Shown here: positions 5,926-10,656 of the stretch, piece by piece
How positions within the stretch are numbered: the first letter of the stretch is position 1
Layout: the number at the start of each line of letters is the position of its first letter
Source: an uncultured Candidatus Saccharibacteria bacterium
GTDB lineage: Bacteria; Patescibacteriota; Saccharimonadia; Saccharimonadales; Saccharimonadaceae
Reading direction: 5' to 3'
Length of the DNA: 10,656 nt
Assembly: GCA_938041555.1 (NCBI GenBank)
Contig: CALIAC010000009.1
Location: forward strand, 1 to 10,656
The notes under the pieces: model-generated
What the model was told of the DNA's origin: nothing
What the model saw: the letters and a program-made list of their open reading frames with translations, nothing else
Database searches by the model: none
Position numbers and translations under genes: made by a program

Positions 5926-6444
5926 ATGGCAGTCACCACCACCCCCATCACCCAGCACCTGCGCCACCATGGCTATAGCATTACCGCGCCGCGCCTGGCC
6001 GTCCTGCGTGTGCTGCAGCAGGCCGATGGGCCACTTAAGCGGGCCCATATCGCCGAGCGAGCCACCGCCGGGCCGCCCGCCGGTAGCTCCCAGCCCGCTA
6101 CGCCACGCTGTAATCGCGCTAGCGTCTACCGGGCACTGCAGGTGTTCGAACGGATTGGCATTACCACCGTGCATATGCGCGGCTGGACACCGTATATCAG
6201 CCTGGCAGAGCCCTTCCAGCCGCACCACCACCATATTACCTGTACGATGTGTGGCGCGCGCCAGGATGTGGCCACACCAGAGCTCGAGGCTGCCCTGCAA
6301 GCCGCTGCCAGGAGCCACGGCTATAGCCTGGGCCAACACAGCGTTGCGCTTAGTGGTGTATGCCCGCGCTGCCAGCATCGTGCCAGCACCCATACGCATG
6401 CACGCGGGCACGCACACGGCGCCGGAGGAAGCAGCCCCCGCTAG
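5926..6444 (+). CDS. Fur-family metal-responsive transcriptional repressor (Zur/Nur-type possible)
   Basis: The 172-residue protein has the winged-helix DNA-binding half (TAPRLAVLRVL 20-30, recognition helix NRASVYRALQVFERIGI 63-79) and the dimer/metal half with HHHHITCTMCG (100-110), HGYSLGQHSV (131-140) and SGVCPRC (143-149). The two CxxC pairs (Cys106/109 and Cys146/149) are the structural zinc site of the family. The His cluster 100-103 and His131/138 are candidates for the sensing site. A proline-rich insertion (about 47-60) separates helices before the recognition helix, and the C-terminus ends in a His-rich tail (His151, 156, 158, 162, 164). Longer in-frame starts upstream would run through the promoter and operator, so the ATG at 5926 is chosen. 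The metal is not determined. The TTGCAA sites favour Nur-like, and the gene context fits Zn or Ni. Its stop overlaps that of the DUF475 gene. Confidence 0.88.
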   Translation: MAVTTTPITQHLRHHGYSITAPRLAVLRVLQQADGPLKRAHIAERATAGPPAGSSQPATPRCNRASVYRALQVFERIGITTVHMRGWTPYISLAEPFQPHHHHITCTMCGARQDVATPELEAALQAAARSHGYSLGQHSVALSGVCPRCQHRASTHTHARGHAHGAGGSSPR

Positions 6445-7505
6445 CCCTGCTGTGCCTGTTGCCGCCGGGCCAGCCGGCGCTTTTCGTACATGCTCGAGCA
6501 GATGGCCGTCACAATAAACACCAAGCCAATACTCCCGGTAACCCACTCTGGTGGCTCCACCTGGTAGAGCTTCACGTACATCATGGCGCCCAGGGCCATA
6601 ATCGCCCAGTGGGCACCGTGTTCAAGGTAGCGGTACTGGGTGAGGGTGCCGGCCCGCATCAAATACACCGTCAGCGCTCGCACCCAAATTGCCCCCACAC
6701 CCAGGCCCGCAATAATCAGCAGTAGGCTGGTGGTAATAGCAAAGGCCCCAATCACACCATCAAAGCTAAAGCTAGCGTCCAGCACCTCAAGGTAGAGGAA
6801 GCTGGCAAAAGCCGCCCAGCCTACCTGGGCACCAGCCTGGTGCGCCGCACCGTGCTCATCATCGTGGAAGAACGAGCCAAACAGCTCAATACCAATATGC
6901 AGCAGAATCCCCAAAATACTCGATATCAGCACGATGGTTTGGTACTCCGGCGCCACCGTAAAGTACAGCGCCACCGCCACGCTCAGCATCAGGCAGATCT
7001 TGAGGTTTTCGAACCGCCCCGCCCGGGCCAGCCAGGATTCACCCTTAAGCCAGTGGGTGGTTTTGCGCCGATCCATAAAGTAGTGAATACCAATCATCAA
7101 GAGGAAGGCACCGCCAAAGGCATCGATCATCGGCGCAGCGTGGTGCAACACCTGGCCGTAGCGGGCTGGGTCGTGTAGAGCAAGCTGCACCACATCGCCA
7201 AACCCCAGGTGTGCGGCAATCATCACAATCACAATCGGCAGCACAAACCGCACCACAAACACTGCAATGAAGATCCCCACCGTTAGGAAGATCTTTTGCC
7301 AGAAGGGGCTTAGGGTTGCCAAGACGCGGCTATTGATGATGGCGTTATCGAAGCTGAAGGTTACCTCCAGCAACACCAGGATGGCAAACACCCACAAACC
7401 GCTCGTCCCCAAATAGCCAAAGACCGCCCCGCCCAGCAGCACTGTCAGCAGCGCCGAAAACCAAAAAATACGAAAAGGGTGATGAGAATGCCAGAGATGT
7501 TTCAT
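6441..7505 (-). CDS. DUF475 / TerC-superfamily integral membrane protein
   Basis: A 354-residue polytopic membrane protein. Hydrophobic segments lie near 12-30, 35-50, 72-98, 124-142, 168-184, 190-208, 230-243, 255-280, 300-313 and 323-338. The family-defining acidic motifs are both present: EVTFSFDNAIINS (47-59) and LEVLDASFSFDGVIGAFAIT (239-258), whose buried Glu/Asp residues are thought to handle cations in TerC relatives, some of which export manganese. A histidine/acid-rich loop (FHDDEHGAAH, 213-222) faces one side. A role in metal-ion transport or stress is therefore plausible but not shown for DUF475. It lies 31 bases after the protease gene but has its own extended -10 promoter. It converges on the fur gene, and the two stops share the bases CTAG. 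Confidence 0.88.
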   Translation of the reverse strand: MKHLWHSHHPFRIFWFSALLTVLLGGAVFGYLGTSGLWVFAILVLLEVTFSFDNAIINSRVLATLSPFWQKIFLTVGIFIAVFVVRFVLPIVIVMIAAHLGFGDVVQLALHDPARYGQVLHHAAPMIDAFGGAFLLMIGIHYFMDRRKTTHWLKGESWLARAGRFENLKICLMLSVAVALYFTVAPEYQTIVLISSILGILLHIGIELFGSFFHDDEHGAAHQAGAQVGWAAFASFLYLEVLDASFSFDGVIGAFAITTSLLLIIAGLGVGAIWVRALTVYLMRAGTLTQYRYLEHGAHWAIMALGAMMYVKLYQVEPPEWVTGSIGLVFIVTAICSSMYEKRRLARRQQAQQG

Positions 7506-7513
7506 AGTGGTTT

Positions 7514-7522
7514 AGTATAGCA
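7514..7522 (-). promoter_or_regulatory. Extended -10 promoter of the DUF475 gene
   Basis: TGC-TATACT-AAACCACT-ATG on the minus strand, nearly identical to the promoter of the CobW-like gene (TGC-TATACT-AAACCC-ATG). It sits in the 31-base gap after the protease gene. No -35 and no Shine-Dalgarno site are seen. Confidence 0.6.
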
Positions 7523-7536
7523 CATACATCAATGTA

Positions 7537-8745
7537 TCAGGAAGGTTGCACCATGTCTGCGGCGAATGTCACAGCTCGCCACAGTGGTTGCTGCTTATCC
7601 ATCGCAGCAAGCGGCCCCATCATCTCACTCACGCTCCCAAGATATGTCAGACGCGGCTTGTATGTCGCTGTCTCTTTCTCATCAGCAATAATACCATAGC
7701 TCTTCAGGGTATTTGTATCAGCCACGACTGTATTGCTTGCCTGTGTTATGCCAACGATCTTCACTTCAGCGCCTGTTGCTGTCTCGACTTGTGCCACGAC
7801 AATACCACCAGACATACCAGGCAAGACAGAATCCTCGCGCGCAGGATCATACGGTTCGTTCTCATCCACTGCTTTCTCTATTCCCGCCATCACAGTTATT
7901 TTGCCCTCAAGGCCATCTTGCGCTACTGGGAGGAGGACGTTGAGGCGTGGCTGATTAGCTGGCCAGCGTGTAACCTGCGCTGGGCTGCTATTATTGCTAT
8001 TGATAGGGAAGCCAACTGCATACATTGGCTGGCCTTGTTGTATAATTGCCTTTGTTTCATCGGGAGTAGCAAATTGCAGTGCAGGAACAGGCGTATAATT
8101 CTGGTGACGCAATGTTAATGCTGCGACATCTGGCACTGTTGGTCTGTGGGGGCCGTCTGCTTTGCCAGTGTAGCAACCACTCTGGACGGCATAGCGATGG
8201 CCATTGGTCGTTTCTACTGCGATATTACCTCTCTGGCGCTCAGACGACACAACATGCCCAGCCGTCAGCACCGCAGACCAACCACCCGGCGTTTCAACAA
8301 TAAACCCACTTCCACCATAGTCTCCACCAGAGTCTGTCGCTTCACTGCCATAGACATTAATTTTAACGACCGAAGGCTGCACCGCCTGCAAAACTTCTTG
8401 CTCATGCCGCTCGAGGGCTGTACGATCACCAAGCGCCTCAGCAATCGTGACCGAGGGTCGGCGTGTAATCTCTGTCGGCTGTCCCAGATGCGGCTGCGAC
8501 ATTGACTCATCCAGTGTCGTGCAGGCTGGCAATGGCTCCTTCGCCTGACGCGCCTCGAGTCGAGCACCAACAAACGACCACGTCCCCGCAAGCGTAGCGC
8601 CAAGCATCGCACATGATGCTCGCCAACCAATCGCTCGCCACAATCGCTGACGTCGCTCTGCCCGCTCTTGTTGTTGCCGCTCCATCCGCGTCTCTAGCCG
8701 AGAATGCGAGCCAGAACTACGTTCTCGAATTGCCATTTCTGTCAT
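7537..8745 (-). CDS. Membrane-anchored trypsin-like serine protease
   Basis: The 402-residue product starts with a basic, Gln/Glu/Arg-rich cytoplasmic segment (about 16-42), then one transmembrane helix (about 43-62), then PLPAC and an extracytoplasmic chymotrypsin-fold domain. Catalytic signatures are intact: GGSGFIVE (144-151), LTAGHVV with His164, PDVAALTL with Asp206 and LPGMSGGIVV with Ser312 in the GxSGG context of DegP/S1C-like peptidases. There is no PDZ domain, so it is not a complete HtrA. Cys75 and Cys191 may form a disulfide. The start at 8745 stands nine bases from TATAAT. An ATG three codons later is also possible. A related but inactive-looking protein is encoded divergently. 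Likely roles are cell-surface protein processing or quality control, but the substrate is unknown. Codons are AT-richer than in the genes to the left. Confidence 0.85.
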   Translation of the reverse strand: MTEMAIRERSSGSHSRLETRMERQQQERAERRQRLWRAIGWRASCAMLGATLAGTWSFVGARLEARQAKEPLPACTTLDESMSQPHLGQPTEITRRPSVTIAEALGDRTALERHEQEVLQAVQPSVVKINVYGSEATDSGGDYGGSGFIVETPGGWSAVLTAGHVVSSERQRGNIAVETTNGHRYAVQSGCYTGKADGPHRPTVPDVAALTLRHQNYTPVPALQFATPDETKAIIQQGQPMYAVGFPINSNNSSPAQVTRWPANQPRLNVLLPVAQDGLEGKITVMAGIEKAVDENEPYDPAREDSVLPGMSGGIVVAQVETATGAEVKIVGITQASNTVVADTNTLKSYGIIADEKETATYKPRLTYLGSVSEMMGPLAAMDKQQPLWRAVTFAADMVQPS

Positions 8746-8754
8746 GGTTTGGCC

Positions 8755-8783
8755 ATTATAGCGCTTTGCGGGGCTAAATACAA
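8755..8783 (-). promoter_or_regulatory. Promoter of the serine protease gene
   Basis: TTGTAT (8783-8778), 17 bases, TATAAT (8760-8755), then nine bases to the ATG. The -10 is a perfect consensus. The transcript would have at most a few leader bases. Confidence 0.6.
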
Positions 8784-8866
8784 ATTTATAATAGTAGTTG
8801 ACAGAGGAGAAACAGAGGACGCATTACCCCTGCACGTAGTATGGATATTTGTCATACAATGCAAAA

Positions 8867-8880
8867 TATACTACTATAGT
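8867..8880 (+). promoter_or_regulatory. Overlapping -10 boxes ahead of the pseudoprotease gene
   Basis: TATACT (8867-8872) and TATAGT (8875-8880) precede the ATG at 8888. The second leaves seven bases, matching the leaderless pattern. TACTATAGTA (8872-8881) is a perfect palindrome and could also bind a regulator. A convincing -35 is not seen. Confidence 0.5.
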
Positions 8881-8887
8881 AACTATT

Positions 8888-10222
8888 ATGGTCAAGAAGA
8901 ATTGCGAACCACTACCACTCCCAGAAGAACAACCATCACCAAATGAACAGCAACCTCACCGCCGCCCAAAGCGCAAGGAGGTCATTGCCGGTCTTGCAAT
9001 TATAACTCTTTCAACGCTATACTGTGCTTACAATAGTCTCCCGGACTTCTACCCAGGCAACGACCCACTACCAGCCTGTAGTGACACTGAGCTAGACGAC
9101 AGCGCCGACCTTGGCCACGACAAGCCAGCTGTCGGCCATATGCGCACACTAAGCGATTTCTCATTTGATTCCGAAAATTCTGAGGACAAAGCATGGGAAC
9201 GCGCCTTCCGCGACAGCGGCATTGACACAACTGGCCATTCTGAAGGCGCACCGGCTCTTACTGCTACTAAGGTGAGAATATCAGGAGGGGAAACAGATGT
9301 GCTCTACTCTGGTGTTATAACCTACTCTGCAAACGACCGTGAGCAGGGCCATCCCATCGTTCTCACCGTCGTCAATACGGAGGACCTCGAAAATCTCACT
9401 CCAGACAATACTGGCATCATTACAATAGGCTCTAATGAGTCAGAATTTCATCCCAATGGTGGCTGCACCATGCCGATGCCTGGCCCTTATGGCACCTCTC
9501 ACAAACACATTGTCGCTCTGACTCTTGCTGAAAAGAATGAGAACCACGCCTATCGCCGAACAAGCCGCCAGATGTCGCTCGAGGTGAAGAATGGCGTCAT
9601 TACGACAATTGCTCAAGACGACCTCCTTGAGCAGCCACTTACTGTCGTCAATTATGGCAGCCAAGACAACGAGCGCAAGATTGGCAAACCAGTCGTTGCA
9701 TCTGGTTTTGTCGTTGGATACAACGATGCTGCCCACACCAAGACATTTCTTGTTGCGACTGCAACATCTTCATCAAAAGAAGAAGCCTTTGCAGACCGCA
9801 CAGGGCAGGGCTCGCCACTCTTTGTACAGAATAACCCAGATAACCCATATGAATTCCAGCTAGGCGGTCTCGTCGTGGAAGGTAGTGTGGCCAGCCCATC
9901 GTCGCAACAGCTAAAGCATTACAATCTTGATATTACTGACGAAGAGATTGAAGAGTGTGGTCTCCAGCTCATCACTGTCACTGACTCAGCAATCACTAAA
10001 GACCTTGTCACTAACCCAGATGTCACAGAGAAGGCTGCTCAAGATGAAGCGCAGCAGAGCACAGCCTCAAACACACGTAAGAGCAATCTGTATGCATCTG
10101 ATAAGCCACGCCCATACTGGGAAGAGCCAGAAAACCAGGCTCATAGCATCCCCAAGTACTATGTCGATCCAAACGCTACTTCAGACAAGCAGCCAACACG
10201 TAGCAACACAGCTCAGCTCTAA
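8888..10222 (+). CDS. Membrane-anchored trypsin-fold protein lacking the catalytic triad (apparent pseudoprotease)
   Basis: The 444-residue protein has a Pro/Glu/Lys-rich cytoplasmic start (1-30), one transmembrane helix (31-49), PLPAC (60-64) and a long exported region. It aligns by eye with the divergent protease: PLPAC to PLPAC, GGCTMPMPGPYGTSHKHIVALTL (191-213) to its Cys191-to-Asp206 segment, TGQGSPLF (305-312) to its GMSGG region, and LKHYNLDITDEEIE (342-355) to LKSYGIIADEKE. At the active-site positions it has Asn163 for His (VLTVVN against VLTAGH), His207 for Asp and Gln307 for Ser, so proteolysis is not expected. The last 70 residues are polar, Gln/Ser/Asn-rich and probably disordered, unlike the partner. 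The ATG at 8888 is chosen from its -10 box; a TTG 13 codons upstream lies within the promoter. It may bind or regulate the protease or its substrates. Confidence 0.8.
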   Translation: MVKKNCEPLPLPEEQPSPNEQQPHRRPKRKEVIAGLAIITLSTLYCAYNSLPDFYPGNDPLPACSDTELDDSADLGHDKPAVGHMRTLSDFSFDSENSEDKAWERAFRDSGIDTTGHSEGAPALTATKVRISGGETDVLYSGVITYSANDREQGHPIVLTVVNTEDLENLTPDNTGIITIGSNESEFHPNGGCTMPMPGPYGTSHKHIVALTLAEKNENHAYRRTSRQMSLEVKNGVITTIAQDDLLEQPLTVVNYGSQDNERKIGKPVVASGFVVGYNDAAHTKTFLVATATSSSKEEAFADRTGQGSPLFVQNNPDNPYEFQLGGLVVEGSVASPSSQQLKHYNLDITDEEIEECGLQLITVTDSAITKDLVTNPDVTEKAAQDEAQQSTASNTRKSNLYASDKPRPYWEEPENQAHSIPKYYVDPNATSDKQPTRSNTAQL

Positions 10223-10399
10223 TGCTCACTAGCGTATAATAGCGTTTTCTTGCATATCCCTCGCTTGAATAAATAATAAGTTCACTGCGCAATAACAGAG
10301 AAAAACATGGTAAAAAGTATTGTTCAGTCATAGATTTTGTGCGTGCTGGGCTATATAGGTATGCCTGGTGTAAGCGCGTGTCAATCACATAGCGTTTCG

Positions 10400-10451
10400 G
10401 CTTGCACCTTTACTTGTCTGTGCCGCGCACGTACGTGCGCCCATCGCAAGC
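10400..10451. repeat. Perfect 16-bp palindrome inside flanking inverted repeats
   Basis: GCGCACGTACGTGCGC (10425-10440) is a perfect palindrome. GCTTGC (10400-10405) and GCAAGC (10446-10451) are inverted copies on either side of it. The GC-rich block contrasts with AT-rich surroundings. It could be a strong hairpin at a transcript end, a protein-binding site or part of a structured RNA. Confidence 0.45.
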
Positions 10452-10457
10452 TACGAT

Positions 10458-10477
10458 GTTGCTATAGCAACTATACT
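10458..10477 (+). promoter_or_regulatory. Palindromic operator-like site abutting a -10 box
   Basis: GTTGCTATAGCAAC (10458-10471) is a perfect 14-bp palindrome directly followed by TATACT (10472-10477) and, five bases on, by the ATG of the reading frame that leaves the window. Its position over the promoter spacer is typical of a repressor site. The core GCTATAGC recurs elsewhere in the window. Confidence 0.35.
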
Positions 10478-10482
10478 TCTTG

Positions 10483-10656
10483 ATGCTCGTTTTTCTCATT
10501 GAGAAGTATGTAGTTGAGGGTGAAAAATTATCAACACTCAAGGTATTGTATACTGCGCCAGAGAGCGTAGTAGCACGAGGATGGTCTTTTATCAAACCTT
10601 CACATGCAAGCCTCACAGTCCCTGCAGTAAGTTCTACAAGCAGGGCAAATCCGCCA
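10483..10656 (+). CDS. Start of an unrecognised reading frame, truncated by the window end
   Basis: From the ATG at 10483, 58 codons are open to the last base. The product begins MLVFLIEKYVVEGEKLSTL and later has VLYTAPESVVARGW. The composition looks protein-like and soluble after the first few residues, but I recognise no family. Support comes from TATACT five bases before the ATG, as in the other leaderless genes. A 68-codon frame on the opposite strand (10616-10410) competes for the same DNA and has no such promoter. Confidence 0.35.
   Translation, partial: MLVFLIEKYVVEGEKLSTLKVLYTAPESVVARGWSFIKPSHASLTVPAVSSTSRANPP

Larger units (their letters stand above)
10223..10482. other. AT-rich intergenic region with a palindrome cluster near its right end
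   Basis: About 260 bases without a supportable gene. The first 170 contain AT-rich sequence (including TATAAT in AGCGTATAATAGCG right after the pseudoprotease stop) and no hairpin plus T-run that I would call a terminator. The last 80 hold the palindromes listed separately. Confidence 0.4.

Noticed and set aside
8798..8803. Perfect TTGACA -35 hexamer in the protease/pseudoprotease gap
   Set aside because: No -10-like hexamer lies 16-18 bases downstream, so it is probably not used as a -35.
8849..8887. TTG start giving 13 more residues to the pseudoprotease
   Set aside because: These codons overlap the two -10 boxes; ATG 8888 fits the leaderless pattern.
10528..10536. DnaA-box-like TTATCAACA
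   Set aside because: A single copy inside a possible coding frame, without clustering or an AT-rich unwinding region.
10410..10616. 68-codon minus-strand frame at the right edge
   Set aside because: No promoter or ribosome site seen, and the plus-strand frame from 10483 has a well-placed -10 box. Without the sequence beyond the edge this remains open.
1..10656. tRNA, rRNA, CRISPR arrays, transposase genes
   Set aside because: None seen: no cloverleaf with a matching acceptor stem, no regularly spaced direct repeats and no transposase motifs.

Overview
The window is bacterial chromosomal DNA read with the standard code (TAA, TAG and TGA all end recognisable genes). Genes are tightly packed. 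The middle is GC-rich and both flanks are visibly more AT-rich. Almost every transcription-unit head has a -10 box (TATACT/TATAAT type) only 5-9 bases before an ATG, which points to leaderless mRNAs. Genes inside the one clear operon instead have Shine-Dalgarno sites and GTG starts. Compactness, leaderless starts, a DUF475 protein and several small anchored surface proteins would fit a Patescibacteria/CPR organism such as Saccharibacteria, but no marker gene here settles this and I hold it loosely.

Left edge (1-600): the 3' part of a gene for a membrane-anchored, cysteine-containing extracytoplasmic protein of unknown function. Next (619-1859): a COG0523/CobW-type metal-chaperone GTPase on the minus strand, frameshifted at a run of seven G, then an intergenic region with a strong 104-bp nested inverted repeat that may be a structured RNA or a miniature mobile element. 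Then pth (peptidyl-tRNA hydrolase, plus strand).

Core (2417-6444): a minus-strand operon with overlapping ends encodes, in order of transcription, a CooC/MinD-like P-loop ATPase, an ornithine cyclodeaminase/SbnB-type NAD(P)-dependent enzyme and an ATP-grasp ligase. It is divergent from a Fur-family repressor gene. The 98-bp intergenic region carries TCGCAA-N5-TTGCAA and a further TTGCAA, placed over the -35 elements of both promoters. This resembles the Nur (nickel-responsive Fur) box. The arrangement suggests a metal-regulated unit, possibly making or handling a small metal-binding molecule. That is inference.

Right (6441-10656): a DUF475/TerC-superfamily membrane protein converges on fur with overlapping stop codons. 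Then comes a membrane-anchored trypsin-like serine protease with an intact His/Asp/Ser triad. Divergent from it across 142 bp is a related protein in which all three catalytic positions appear replaced, an apparent pseudoprotease. The last 430 bases hold an AT-rich intergenic region, a cluster of palindromes and the start of an unrecognised reading frame that runs off the window.
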